Below are positions 18,009 to 26,665 of a DNA stretch of 43,439 nt, piece by piece. Numbering within the stretch: the first letter of the stretch is position 1; the number at the start of each line of letters is the position of its first letter. The DNA lies in the NCBI GenBank assembly GCA_964545545.1, contig CAZJGK010000019.1:1-43439 (forward strand), given 5' to 3'. The DNA is from JAHJTW01 sp964545545 (GTDB lineage Bacteria > Krumholzibacteriota > Krumholzibacteriia > LZORAL124-64-63). The position numbers and the translations under genes were made by a program. Below the pieces are notes generated by a model. That model did no database searches. It worked only from the letters and a program-made list of their open reading frames with translations, and was not told the DNA's origin.

Positions 18009-18251
18009 TCACGGGTCCTGGGGTCGATCATCACTCGTGGAAAGCCTACCATTCAACCCGATTTTACCGGGATTGTCATCCTGCGAATTATCCTGGCCCT
18101 CATGGGGCATGCCGTCGTCATCGGCCAGCGGCAACAGGGATAGGCGCTCCCCGTGCTCGAAATCGCCGTCTACAAGGCGGGAAAAGAAGAAGACGAGCCC
18201 GCCGATGACCAGGGTCAGGCTGATGAAAACAAGGGCGATTATGATGTCCAC
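18009..18251 (-). CDS. ccoS: cbb3 oxidase assembly protein CcoS
   Basis: An 80-residue protein starting at a GTG (18251) with AGGAGG about five bases upstream; it overlaps the ccoI stop by 13 bases. It has one N-terminal helix (IIALVFISLTLVIGGLVFFF) followed by RLVDGDFEHGE, matching the FxxAxxxGQFDDLE pattern of CcoS, which is needed to insert copper and heme into CcoN. The tail is longer than usual (about 30 extra residues) and contains SLLPLADDD, much like the tail of CcoQ in the same operon. Confidence 0.85.
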   Translation of the reverse strand: MDIIIALVFISLTLVIGGLVFFFSRLVDGDFEHGERLSLLPLADDDGMPHEGQDNSQDDNPGKIGLNGRLSTSDDRPQDP

Positions 18252-20701
18252 GACAGCCTCCTGCCGCCAAGACGCAGGGCGGTAAGGGTGACCACGGTCA
18301 CCGAGCTGATCGGCATGATGATCGCGGCGATCACGGGTGTGACCAGTCCGGCCAGGCACAAAGCCACCGCGCCGACGTTGTACAGCACGGCCAGTATCAG
18401 GTTGTCCCGGACGACCCGCCGCAGATCATGGGCGGCCGTCAGGGCCTTGCCGATGGCTCCGATGCTGTCGCCCATGAAATAGAAATCGGCCTTGCCCGGC
18501 AGCACGGGACGGTCCACGGCCGGAGTGGCCGCGCACAAGGCCGCGGCAAAACTCGGGCTGTCGTTGAGGCCGTCGCCGATCATGAGGGTATCATGGGCGT
18601 CCAGCTCTTGCACCTTGGCAGCTTTGGCCTCGGGGGTCAATTCTCCCAGGGCGTGTGCCGGGTCGATGCCCAGGGAGGCGGCCACCTGTTTGACCCGCGC
18701 TTGCCGGTCGCCGCTGAGCAGATAGATCTCGTATCCGGCCCGGGCCAGCCGACCCACTTCCGTGGGGGCATCCTTTTTCAGGTCCTCCTGGAAGGTAAAA
18801 TCCGCCTGCAGGGCCCCGTTCAAGCTGAATACGGTGGTCGTGTCGTCCGGGGAAAGGGAATGGTTCTTTAAAGCGAAATCCGGACGACCCAGGCGCCAGG
18901 TAACGTTATCCAGCTTGAGCTCGAGTCCGTGACCGGGGGTCTCGCGCAGGTCTTCGGCAGCCACGGCCAGGAAATCATCGGCGCCGGGCGCGGTGGGACC
19001 GGCTTCCTGCAGGGCGTCGGCCAGGGCAACACTGATCGGGTGGTTGCTGCGGGATGTCATGTGACGCAGGATGCGGCGTTGCGCGTCATCCAGCCGGGCA
19101 AGGGTACGCCGGGAATTTCCGGTCAACACCAGGCGGTTCAGGGTCAGGGTTCCCGTTTTATCCAGCAGGATCTTGCGCACGTCCAGCGCCTTTTCCAGGA
19201 AAGATGGCTTGCGCAGAAAAACCCCGACCCGACGCAAGGCCGCATGGATCAGTTCCTCGGCCAGGGGGGTGGCCAGGCCCAGCGCGCAGGGACAGGTGAC
19301 GACCAGGACGGCGATGGCGACCTTCATGGCCCGGGTGGGGTCGGTGGGCAACCACAGGACGAATCCGGCCACGGCGGCGGTCAGCACGGCCGTGACGTAC
19401 CAGCTGCTGACCTTGTGCCACCAGCGGGGCCGGAATTCCTCGTCCGAAATGGTGGTGGCGCTCAGCAGGTCCTGCAGGCGGCTGGTGGAAAAATCCTCCA
19501 GGGCCGTGGCGGAAAAACCGTTCTGGGAGGCGTTGAAGGCCCCGGCGGGGATGCGTTCGCCCGGTTGAAAAGCAATCTGATCGGATTCCCCGGTGATCCA
19601 GTCGAGACTGACGGAGGTGGCCCGGCGCATGAGCATGGCCTCCACGGGAAGCAGGTCGCCGGGGGCGATCCACATTTCATCGTTCTTATGGATCCCGGTG
19701 GCGGCGATGGCCTCGAGATCGCCACCGGGCAGCTTGCGCTTGACGGTGAGATTTTCCGCCCCGGAGGTGTCCAGCAGGCTGTTGCGATTGCGCTCCAGGA
19801 TGTGTTCCTGCATCCAGCGTCCGATCAGCATCAGGGCGATGAAGATGGTCAGGCTGTCAAAGTAGGCATGACGAGGCCCCGCCGTCAGAAAACCGTAGGT
19901 TGACCCGGCGTAGGCCAGAATCATACCCAGGGAAATCGGGACATCCAGGTGGAGGACACCGCGCTTCAGCCCGGCCACCGCGCCCTTGAGAAACACCCCG
20001 CCGCCGGCCAGCATGCTGACCGTGGCCATGATCAGGCTGAGCCAGCCGAAGAACTGGAAGAGGTTCCCCTCGGCCAAGCCGAAATAAATGCTCAGGCTGA
20101 AAATCATGACGTTCATGGCCATGGAAATGGCGATGGCCATGCGCAACAGCAGGGCGCGAGACTGCTTGCGTACGCCGCGGGTGCTCGGCCCCAGGCGATA
20201 ACCGAATTTTTCTATCTCTGCCAGGAATTCCTTCAAGTCCCCGCGTTCCTGATTCCAGACCAGTTCGACTTTGCCCAGGGTGGGATTGATGCGGAGCTGA
20301 ATGCCCGCGGCCTGACGCCGGAAAAGTTCCTCGATGAGCCAGACGCAGGCCGCGCAATGCACGCCCTGGATATCCAGATCAAGGCGCAAAGGGCCATCGC
20401 TTGATCCGGGTGCGGTTTCCCGTGCGGCCAGGAGGCGATCAAGCCAGCCGAAGCTATCGGAGCGCAGGTCGGCGGCAGGGGCTGTCGTGCCGTATTTCAG
20501 ATCGTAGAAACGAGCGAGGTTTTCTTCATGGATCAGGCGATAAACACCCGCACAGCCGCGACAGCAGAAAGGGCCGTCGCTGGGTTGCCAGAAACGTCCC
20601 AAGTGGTTGCCACAGTGCAGACAATGGCCCTGTTCGGCTGCCTGGCGATAGTCGTCGGGCCAGTCGTCGGGCAGAGTCATGTGAATGGTCGTTGCGGTCA
20701 T
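18239..20701 (-). CDS. ccoI: Copper-exporting P1B-type ATPase CcoI for cbb3 oxidase assembly
   Basis: The 820-residue protein starts with a cysteine cluster (CLHCGNH, FCCRGCAGVY, residues about 26-55) typical of CcoI, then a heavy-metal-associated domain with GVHCAACVW (about 116). The P-type ATPase core follows: WITGES (about 368), the metal-site TCPCALGLATP (about 472), phosphorylation site DKTGTLT (about 517), SNHPIS, and GDGLNDSP (about 707). It moves Cu+ towards the periplasm for CuB insertion. ATG 20701 is chosen because GGGAAAAAG precedes it; a TTG at 20737 lies almost at the promoter -10. It is the first gene of the cco operon and overlaps ccoS. Confidence 0.95.
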   Translation of the reverse strand: MTATTIHMTLPDDWPDDYRQAAEQGHCLHCGNHLGRFWQPSDGPFCCRGCAGVYRLIHEENLARFYDLKYGTTAPAADLRSDSFGWLDRLLAARETAPGSSDGPLRLDLDIQGVHCAACVWLIEELFRRQAAGIQLRINPTLGKVELVWNQERGDLKEFLAEIEKFGYRLGPSTRGVRKQSRALLLRMAIAISMAMNVMIFSLSIYFGLAEGNLFQFFGWLSLIMATVSMLAGGGVFLKGAVAGLKRGVLHLDVPISLGMILAYAGSTYGFLTAGPRHAYFDSLTIFIALMLIGRWMQEHILERNRNSLLDTSGAENLTVKRKLPGGDLEAIAATGIHKNDEMWIAPGDLLPVEAMLMRRATSVSLDWITGESDQIAFQPGERIPAGAFNASQNGFSATALEDFSTSRLQDLLSATTISDEEFRPRWWHKVSSWYVTAVLTAAVAGFVLWLPTDPTRAMKVAIAVLVVTCPCALGLATPLAEELIHAALRRVGVFLRKPSFLEKALDVRKILLDKTGTLTLNRLVLTGNSRRTLARLDDAQRRILRHMTSRSNHPISVALADALQEAGPTAPGADDFLAVAAEDLRETPGHGLELKLDNVTWRLGRPDFALKNHSLSPDDTTTVFSLNGALQADFTFQEDLKKDAPTEVGRLARAGYEIYLLSGDRQARVKQVAASLGIDPAHALGELTPEAKAAKVQELDAHDTLMIGDGLNDSPSFAAALCAATPAVDRPVLPGKADFYFMGDSIGAIGKALTAAHDLRRVVRDNLILAVLYNVGAVALCLAGLVTPVIAAIIMPISSVTVVTLTALRLGGRRLSWTS

Positions 20702-20737
20702 GCTTTTTCCCGGATGGAGACTGAGAAAACCGGGCAA

Positions 20738-20766
20738 ATTATAGAGAAAATCGCTCCTGTAGTCAA
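20738..20766 (-). promoter_or_regulatory. Strong sigma70-type promoter of the cco operon
   Basis: On the minus strand TTGACT (20766-20761) and a perfect TATAAT (20743-20738) are spaced by exactly 17 bases, with the ccoI ATG about 37 bases beyond the -10 box. I see no FNR-type TTGAT-N4-ATCAA site between here and the SafE-like gene, which is unusual for an oxidase expected to respond to low oxygen. Confidence 0.75.
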
Positions 20767-20801
20767 ACCGGAGTAATACCCCCGGCTTGTGGTTTATTTG
20801 G

Positions 20802-21557
20802 CTAGAAAACGGGCCAGAACCCCCACTTGATGGCCACGATTATTCCGAATAATTTCCCGGCGCGGAAGAGAAACTCCAGACCGACGATGATCACCAGCAA
20901 GGATGCTACCAGGTTGAACTTTCGTTGCAGAGCCGGCGCCATACGACCGGCGCCCAGACCGATGGCCAAAAGGACCGGTACGGTGCCCAGGCCGAAAGCG
21001 ACCATGGTCCCGGCGCCGTGCAGGGGGGTCGGTGCGGTCAGGGCGGCCATGGCCATGGCGTAGACCGGCCCGCAGGGCAGGAACCCGTTGGCCACTCCCA
21101 GGAAATAGCGTCCCGCCATGCTGGGGGTGCCGATCAGTCCCATGAATTTCTCACTGGCGAATCGCCCCAACCGACTGCTCTCGATGATGCGGTTGGTAGG
21201 CAGCCAGCCGCGCATGCCCATACCCATGACGATCATCAACAAACCGGCCAACAGGAAAAGGGCGCCGCGAACTTCAAGGGATGGCCCGGTGGCCTGGGCG
21301 AGGGTGGCCATCAGGCCGAAGACCAAGCCGATGACCGCATAGGCGTTAAGACGTCCGAAATGATAGATCAGAAGCGCCGGCAGCAAGGCTCGCAGCCGAT
21401 GGTCATGCTTGCCCTGGGCCAGGGAAAAGGTGCTGATCAGGGGGCCGCACATGCCGATGCAGTGACCCAGGCTGGTGGTCAGCCCAATTCCCATGGCCGC
21501 CCAGATGGTCAGAATGGCCATGGTCACGTCCGGGGTGTTTCCACAACAACTTGCCAT
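20802..21557 (-). CDS. SafE/UreH-type membrane protein linked to cbb3 oxidase
   Basis: A 251-residue protein with about six membrane segments in two halves, each carrying a conserved cysteine motif: GHCIGMCGPLIS near residue 33 and NGFLPCGPVYAMAM near residue 161. This is the sulfite exporter TauE/SafE (UreH-like, DsbD_2) family member that commonly sits in or beside cbb3 clusters, where a role in copper or thiol handling during assembly is suspected. The name of the family should not be taken as evidence of sulfite export. A CCGNT start after the ATG adds a Cys pair. AGGAGC lies before the ATG. Confidence 0.82.
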   Translation of the reverse strand: MASCCGNTPDVTMAILTIWAAMGIGLTTSLGHCIGMCGPLISTFSLAQGKHDHRLRALLPALLIYHFGRLNAYAVIGLVFGLMATLAQATGPSLEVRGALFLLAGLLMIVMGMGMRGWLPTNRIIESSRLGRFASEKFMGLIGTPSMAGRYFLGVANGFLPCGPVYAMAMAALTAPTPLHGAGTMVAFGLGTVPVLLAIGLGAGRMAPALQRKFNLVASLLVIIVGLEFLFRAGKLFGIIVAIKWGFWPVF

Positions 21558-21587
21558 GGCTGCTCCTGTTTGATGACGACAGGGGCC

Positions 21588-21616
21588 ATGATAGTTTACC
21601 GTGTGGGAATGGGCAA
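21588..21616 (-). promoter_or_regulatory. Candidate promoter of the SafE-like gene
   Basis: On the minus strand TTGCCC (21616-21611) and TATCAT (21593-21588) are spaced by 17 bases, about 30 bases before the ATG. The -10 is good and the -35 moderate. Confidence 0.45.
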
Positions 21617-21741
21617 TGGGATTGAACGTTCACCGGAGGCCGGATTGACATTGCGGAAATTTGTTGCTCACTTGAGGATGGTTGCGCCGGGTTCTGCAGC
21701 CCGTACCTGAATTTTTTGGCCCTGAAAAATTGAGATTATCG

Positions 21742-22905
21742 ATGAGAAAACATCGTCTTGAGAAACTTTTGCAGGGGAATGCACTCCGTCTGAAATTCCA
21801 GGTGCTGGTGATTCTCGGTTGGTCATTGTTGACGTCCCTGCCCGGCTTCGGTGCTCCTGCTCCGCACCGGGCCCCTCATGTGGCGTGGCTGGAGAATGTT
21901 CCCTGGCCGACGTTGGTCGCTCAGGCCCGGACTGCGGGGCGTCCCATCCTGATCGATTTCTACGCCACCTGGTGCGGTCCCTGCAAGGTGCTGGACGCCA
22001 TGGTTTATAACGAGACCGAGGTTATCCGGGAGCTCCGGGATGTGCTGACTTTCAAGGTGGACGTGGACAAACCCGAGTATGATGAACTTGAAGAAGAATT
22101 CGGCATCACGAACCTGCCGACTCTGGTTTATTGCGGGTCCGACGGGGTACCCTGGGCCCGCTTTACCGGGTATGTTTCAGCCGACACGTTTCTGGTCCGG
22201 ATTCGCCGCTGGAAAAAAGGCCTGGCCGCTGAGAATGATTTCATGGCGCGGCTGGAATCAGCGCCGAATGATCCCGCCGTCTTGCTGGCCGCCTACCACC
22301 GGCGCATGCGGGAAGGCCGTACGGGGGATGCCTCGGTGTACAAACAGCGGCTGCTGGGCATGACCGATGGGACCCGGCGGCCGGAAGCGGCCAGGATGCT
22401 GCTGGTCATCGCCGCCGATGATCAATCGGCCGGTTCCCCGGCTGCGGCGCGGGATCTGGCCCGCAATATCGAGACGATGTTCCCTGCTGACGGACCTGAT
22501 CTCGGGCGGGACGTACGACGGGATGATCTGGCGGCCCTGGGTCAGCTTGCGTCTTTCCAAAACCAGCTCCCGGATACCCTCGGGGTGCTGGAAACATATT
22601 CCCACATGATCAATCTGGATCGCGGTTGCATGGAGGCTAGCGAGGGATTCGCCAGGACGGCCCTGGCTGCGGGCATCCGCTTGCCCCAGGCTACCACCTG
22701 TGCCCTGCGGGCGGTGATCCGCAGCGACAACAGGCCGGATCTGGTCGCCTTGTTGGCCGAGTGCTATGACCGGCGCAGCTTTCACGCCAGGGCGGTGCGC
22801 TGGATGGAAAAGGCCGTGGCCCAGGATCCCGACAATGCCGACTTTCGTTCAGCCCTGGCTCGGTACCGGGCCTCATGCCCGCCTTGGTTGTTGAGTTCCC
22901 CCTGA
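21742..22905 (+). CDS. Exported thioredoxin-domain protein with helical-repeat C-terminus
   Basis: A 387-residue protein with a basic start and a hydrophobic segment (FQVLVILGWSLLTSLPGFGA) that looks like a signal peptide. Residues about 55-165 form a thioredoxin domain with the redox site ATWCGPCK and the cis-Pro segment ITNLPTLVYC, like the C-terminal domain of DsbD or soluble periplasmic reductases. The remaining 220 residues are helical and TPR-like (RAVRWMEKAVAQDPDNADF at the end). It may supply electrons or fold proteins in the periplasm; location beside the SafE/cco block would fit a role in cytochrome or copper-site maturation, but this is inference. The start is uncertain: ATG 21742 has only a weak site, and a TTG at 21682 is preceded by GAGG. 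Confidence 0.78.
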   Translation: MRKHRLEKLLQGNALRLKFQVLVILGWSLLTSLPGFGAPAPHRAPHVAWLENVPWPTLVAQARTAGRPILIDFYATWCGPCKVLDAMVYNETEVIRELRDVLTFKVDVDKPEYDELEEEFGITNLPTLVYCGSDGVPWARFTGYVSADTFLVRIRRWKKGLAAENDFMARLESAPNDPAVLLAAYHRRMREGRTGDASVYKQRLLGMTDGTRRPEAARMLLVIAADDQSAGSPAAARDLARNIETMFPADGPDLGRDVRRDDLAALGQLASFQNQLPDTLGVLETYSHMINLDRGCMEASEGFARTALAAGIRLPQATTCALRAVIRSDNRPDLVALLAECYDRRSFHARAVRWMEKAVAQDPDNADFRSALARYRASCPPWLLSSP

Positions 22906-22922
22906 ACAGGCGCACACGGGAG

Positions 22923-22953
22923 GAGGAAGATTCCCGGGATTTCCGGGTTCCTC
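22923..22953 (+). terminator. Possible terminator hairpin after the thioredoxin gene
   Basis: GAGGAA/TTCCTC outer arms (22923-22928, 22948-22953) enclose a CCCGG/CCGGG inner stem (22933-22937, 22943-22947) with one bulge. A TTTTT run follows only some 15 bases later, so termination is plausible but not clear-cut. Confidence 0.35.
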
Positions 22954-22993
22954 ATTTCGTGCAGGATTTTTAAGGGGATACTTTATACAACAA

Positions 22994-23024
22994 AGGACCG
23001 GCCTCGTATAACGAAGCCGGTCCT
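22994..23024. repeat. Near-perfect 14-base inverted repeat
   Basis: AGGACCGGCCTCGT (22994-23007) and ACGAAGCCGGTCCT (23011-23024) pair with a single mismatch around a three-base ATA loop. No T-run follows on either strand, so it is not a standard terminator. It lies in the convergent gap between the thioredoxin gene and the RND operon. Confidence 0.7.
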
Positions 23025-23303
23025 ACGGCGTGCCGGTGGGGGATTGGAGGGAGATACCGACAGGCCGCTTGCTCATGAATTTGGAGATTCTCCCCATCCC
23101 ATGAAACAATATTAAAGGAATCTTGGGTCCCTTGCAATGGGAAAAACAAAATATCTGAAAAAAACGTGAGGATTTCGAGATTTATCCCTGGAATAAATGA
23201 TTAAAAATAAAAAACAGAAACAAAATAACATTTTACTTCCTTGAAAATATAATGGAGTCTCTAGTAAAGGGGTAGACTTTACTCTGATCAAGAACCGCCC
23301 TCG
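23025..23303. other. AT-rich gene-free stretch
   Basis: No gene is supported here. From about 23105 to 23290 the DNA becomes strikingly AT-rich with long A and T runs, in contrast to its surroundings. A minus-strand frame of 70 codons exists (23112-23324) but has low-complexity composition, lacks a ribosome-binding site and runs through the terminator. An inverted repeat AGTAAAG/CTTTACT (23263-23269, 23277-23283) lies inside. The stretch could hide a small RNA or simply be intergenic spacer. Confidence 0.5.
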
Positions 23304-23335
23304 AAAAAATGCGGGAGGGCCCATGGCCCTCCCGC
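23304..23335 (-). terminator. Rho-independent terminator of the efflux operon
   Basis: GCGGGAGGGCC (23311-23321) and GGCCCTCCCGC (23325-23335) form a perfect 11-base stem with a three-base loop. On the minus strand the stem is followed by A and six Ts (23309-23304). It lies about 55 bases after the RND pump stop. Confidence 0.88.
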
Positions 23336-23390
23336 GGTGAATTCCTGAATTTTGCTAAGTATTTCCTTATGTCTGTTCCCGTGGGCGTGC

Positions 23391-26300
23391 TTACTTCTTG
23401 TAAAGATAATAAGCCAAGGGAATGACCACGACCGTCAGCACCGTCGAAAGCAGCGATCCCATCATCAGGCTGATGGCCAGACCCTGGAAGATGGGATCGA
23501 ACACCATCACGAACGACCCGGTGACCACCGTGCCGGCGGTCAAGGCGATGGGCAGAAAGCGCACGGCCCCCGCTTCGATGACCGAATCCTCGAGGTTGAG
23601 ACCGTCCTTGAGGCGAGCCTCGATGAAATCAATGAGCAACACGCTGTTGCGAACCATGATGCCCGCCAGGGCGATCACCCCGATCATGGAGGTGGCCGTG
23701 AAGAAGGCCCCGAACATCAGGTGCCCGGGTATGATGCCCACCAGGGTCAGGGGAATGGGGATCATCATCAGCAGGGGCACCGTGAAGTTCTGGAACATGC
23801 CCACGATGAGCAGGTAGATGATGATCAGCACGACGGCGAAACTGATGCCCAGGTCGCGGAAAACCTCATAGGTGATATGCCATTCACCATCCCACTTCAT
23901 GGCGTAGTTACTCTCGGTCTTGGGTTGGGCCGTGGAGTACTTCTTGATGTGGGTGCCGTCGGGCATGGCCAGTTGATCAATTTTCTTGTTCATGTCCAGG
24001 AGGGCGTAGACCGGGGACTCCAGCGCGCCGGCCACGTCGGCCGTCACGTACACAACGGACTTGAGATTCTTGCGGCTAAGGCTTTTCTGGTTCAGATCCT
24101 GATCGATCTTGACCACGTCCGACAGGGGTATCAAGCCTCCGTCCCGGCTGTGAATATACAGCCCGCTGAGGCTATGGGGATCCGACCGGTCCGCGATGGG
24201 CAGGCGCACGTTGATCGGCACGGGTTCGGCGGAATCGTCCATGTGGACCAGACCCTGGTTGTAACCGTTGAGGGCGACGCCGAGGGTCATGGCCACCTGC
24301 TGGGTGCTGACTCCGCGCACGGCGGCGCGGTCGGTGTCCACCACGAGCTTGTAGCGGGTCTGGTCGTCCTCGACGGACCAGTCCACGTCCACCACGCCCG
24401 GGGTGGAGGCGAAGACTTCCTTGATCTTGCGGGCGGCTTCGATGCGTCCGGCGAAGGTGGGTCCGTAGACTTCAGCCACCAAGGTGGACATCACCGGCGG
24501 TCCGGGCGGAACCTCCACGACCTTGACTGCGGCGCCGTATTTGGCGGCCAACTCGTCGATGGGACCGCGTACGCGCCCCGCCAGGTCATGGCTCTGACCC
24601 TTGCGCTTGTTCTTCTCCACCAGGTTTACCTGGATATCGGCCACGTTGGGTCCCTGGCGCATGAAGTAGTGACGCACCAGACCGGAGAAATTCACCGGGG
24701 CCGCGGTGCCGGCATAGATTTGATAATCGGTCACCTCCGGCACGGTGGACAGGTAATCGCCGATCGCGCGCGCCAACTGGGTGGTGGTTTCGAGGGTGGT
24801 GCCCTCGGGCGTGTCGATGATGACCTGGAATTCGTTCTTGTTGTCGAAGGGCAGCATCTTGACCTGGACGGTCCTGGTCAAGAACAGGATGGTCGAAGCG
24901 CCGGTCAGCACAGCCACGACGAGCAGAGCCATGATCCCTCTGCGCGGATTGATCACCAGCGGCCGGACCAGCCGGTTGTAGACCTGGTAGATTCTGGTCT
25001 GCTGCAGGCTGTAACTGTCGGCGCCGACCCCCTCGAGTGTTCCGTCGCCGACCATGTCGTCATGCCAGTGCTGTCTGGGTTTGAGCAACCGTATGGCAAG
25101 CCAGGGGGAAATGGTCAGGGCCACGAAGAGGCTGAACACCATGGCCAGGGAAGCGCCGATGGGCATGGGCCGCATGTACGGACCCATCAGGCCGCGCACG
25201 AAGGCCATGGGCATCATGGACGCGATCACCGTCAGGGTCGCCATGATCGTGGGGTTGCCGACTTCCCGGATGGCGCCGAGGGCAACCTTGAGGCTCCGGT
25301 TGCCCGCCATCTGGAAGTGGCGGTGCATGTTCTCGACGATGATGATCGTGGCGTCGATGACGATGCCCGTCACAAGGATGAGCGCGAAAAGTGTCACCCG
25401 ATTCAACGTGTAGCCCTGGATGTAGTACACGAACAGGGTCAGGGAAAATGTGGTGGGAATCGAGAGGAAGATGATGGTTGCGCCCCGCCAGCCCATGGCG
25501 AAGAAGACCACGATCACCGCCAGGAAAATCGCCAGCGCCAGGTTGTTGATCAAACTGTGGGCCTTGTCCCTGGCGGTGGCGCCGTAGTTGCGGGTCACGG
25601 TGACGTGGACGTCGTCGGGGATGAGTCGCGGACGCAGCTTGTCCACCCTGGCCAGGACGGCTTCCGAAACACGCGTGGCATCGCTGCCTTTGCGTTTGGC
25701 CAGGGAAATGGTCACCGCAGGGTATTCCGTGCCCACGGCGAATTGCTTGGCGATATTTTTCTGTTCCGCCGCAGGGCCCAGGCCCATGAAGGTGTAGTTG
25801 TCGATCTCTCCGGGTCCGTCGGTCACCGTGGCGATATCCATCAGCCGCACCGGCCGTTCCCCGAAGCTGCCCACCACCAGGTTGGCCACATCATCGGCCG
25901 AACGCAGGAACATGCCCGTCTCCACCAGGAACTGGTTGTTTCCGGCCGCGAATCCGCCCGAGGGCAGGTTCTGGTTCTGCATTTGCAGAGCGGGGAGGAT
26001 GGCCAGGGTCGTCAGGCTGAAGGCGGCCATGCGTTGGGGGTCGAGTTCGACCCGCACGGTGCGCCGGCGTCCCCCGATCAGTTCACTGACCGAGACGTCT
26101 TTGATGTCCGCCAGGCCGTTGCGCAATTCTCCCGCGATCTGGCGTAGACCGTACTCGCCGTACTGATCGCTCCACAGGGTCAGGGTCATCATGGGCACGT
26201 CGTCGATGCTGCGCACCTTGATCAAAGGCGGAGTGATGCCCTGGGGCCATATGTCGGCGGAGCCGTACATCTTGTTGGCGATACGGGTCAGGGCCTTTTC

Positions 26301-26663
26301 CTGGTCCGTGCCCACCAGGAAGCGCGCGGTCACGATGGAAAAGCTGGGGTAGCTGGCCGAGTAGACGTATTCGACGCCTTCGATTCCCCAGATCTGTTGT
26401 TCCATGGGCCGGGTGACGATGTTCTCTATTTCCTGGGGGCTGGCTCCGGGCATCATCACCATGACATCGATCATGGGCACCACGATCTGGGGCTCTTCTT
26501 CCCGCGGCGTCATCATCAGGGAGAACATACCCAGCAGCAGGATGGCAATGATCAACAGCGGCGTGATCTTCGAATTGATGAAGACGGACGCGATCTTGGC
26601 GGCAAAGCCGAGACCCGGCTCTTTTTCCGGTATCGGCGGCAGTGGATTCTGATGTTGATCCAT
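23391..26663 (-). CDS. RND efflux pump, inner-membrane permease
   Basis: The 1090-residue protein has the full two-repeat RND layout: a helix near residues 32-52, large periplasmic loops, a helix cluster at about 370-560, and a second cluster at the C-terminus. Motifs include MMPGASPQEIENIVTRPMEQQIWGIEGVEYVYS and TM4 GIVIDATIIIVENMHRH. It exports drugs, lipids or metals out of the periplasm using the proton gradient, together with the adaptor and TolC protein encoded upstream. In TM4 the usual DD pair of HAE1 pumps reads DA, and the later Lys site region reads MVRNSVLLIDFIEARL, so the proton relay differs from AcrB. The substrate is unknown. It starts two bases after the adaptor stop. Confidence 0.92.
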   Translation of the reverse strand: MDQHQNPLPPIPEKEPGLGFAAKIASVFINSKITPLLIIAILLLGMFSLMMTPREEEPQIVVPMIDVMVMMPGASPQEIENIVTRPMEQQIWGIEGVEYVYSASYPSFSIVTARFLVGTDQEKALTRIANKMYGSADIWPQGITPPLIKVRSIDDVPMMTLTLWSDQYGEYGLRQIAGELRNGLADIKDVSVSELIGGRRRTVRVELDPQRMAAFSLTTLAILPALQMQNQNLPSGGFAAGNNQFLVETGMFLRSADDVANLVVGSFGERPVRLMDIATVTDGPGEIDNYTFMGLGPAAEQKNIAKQFAVGTEYPAVTISLAKRKGSDATRVSEAVLARVDKLRPRLIPDDVHVTVTRNYGATARDKAHSLINNLALAIFLAVIVVFFAMGWRGATIIFLSIPTTFSLTLFVYYIQGYTLNRVTLFALILVTGIVIDATIIIVENMHRHFQMAGNRSLKVALGAIREVGNPTIMATLTVIASMMPMAFVRGLMGPYMRPMPIGASLAMVFSLFVALTISPWLAIRLLKPRQHWHDDMVGDGTLEGVGADSYSLQQTRIYQVYNRLVRPLVINPRRGIMALLVVAVLTGASTILFLTRTVQVKMLPFDNKNEFQVIIDTPEGTTLETTTQLARAIGDYLSTVPEVTDYQIYAGTAAPVNFSGLVRHYFMRQGPNVADIQVNLVEKNKRKGQSHDLAGRVRGPIDELAAKYGAAVKVVEVPPGPPVMSTLVAEVYGPTFAGRIEAARKIKEVFASTPGVVDVDWSVEDDQTRYKLVVDTDRAAVRGVSTQQVAMTLGVALNGYNQGLVHMDDSAEPVPINVRLPIADRSDPHSLSGLYIHSRDGGLIPLSDVVKIDQDLNQKSLSRKNLKSVVYVTADVAGALESPVYALLDMNKKIDQLAMPDGTHIKKYSTAQPKTESNYAMKWDGEWHITYEVFRDLGISFAVVLIIIYLLIVGMFQNFTVPLLMMIPIPLTLVGIIPGHLMFGAFFTATSMIGVIALAGIMVRNSVLLIDFIEARLKDGLNLEDSVIEAGAVRFLPIALTAGTVVTGSFVMVFDPIFQGLAISLMMGSLLSTVLTVVVIPLAYYLYKK

Positions 26664-26665
26664 GG

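Noticed and set aside
20702..20801. FNR-type site before the cco operon
   Set aside because: I searched by eye for TTGAT-N4-ATCAA and near variants and found none.
23112..23324. 70-codon minus-strand frame in the AT-rich gap
   Set aside because: Composition is low-complexity, there is no ribosome-binding site, and it runs through the terminator of the efflux operon.
23352..26147. 931-codon plus-strand frame opposite the RND pump gene
   Set aside because: It is a His/Gly/Gln-rich antisense shadow of the pump gene, which has full family motifs in its own frame.
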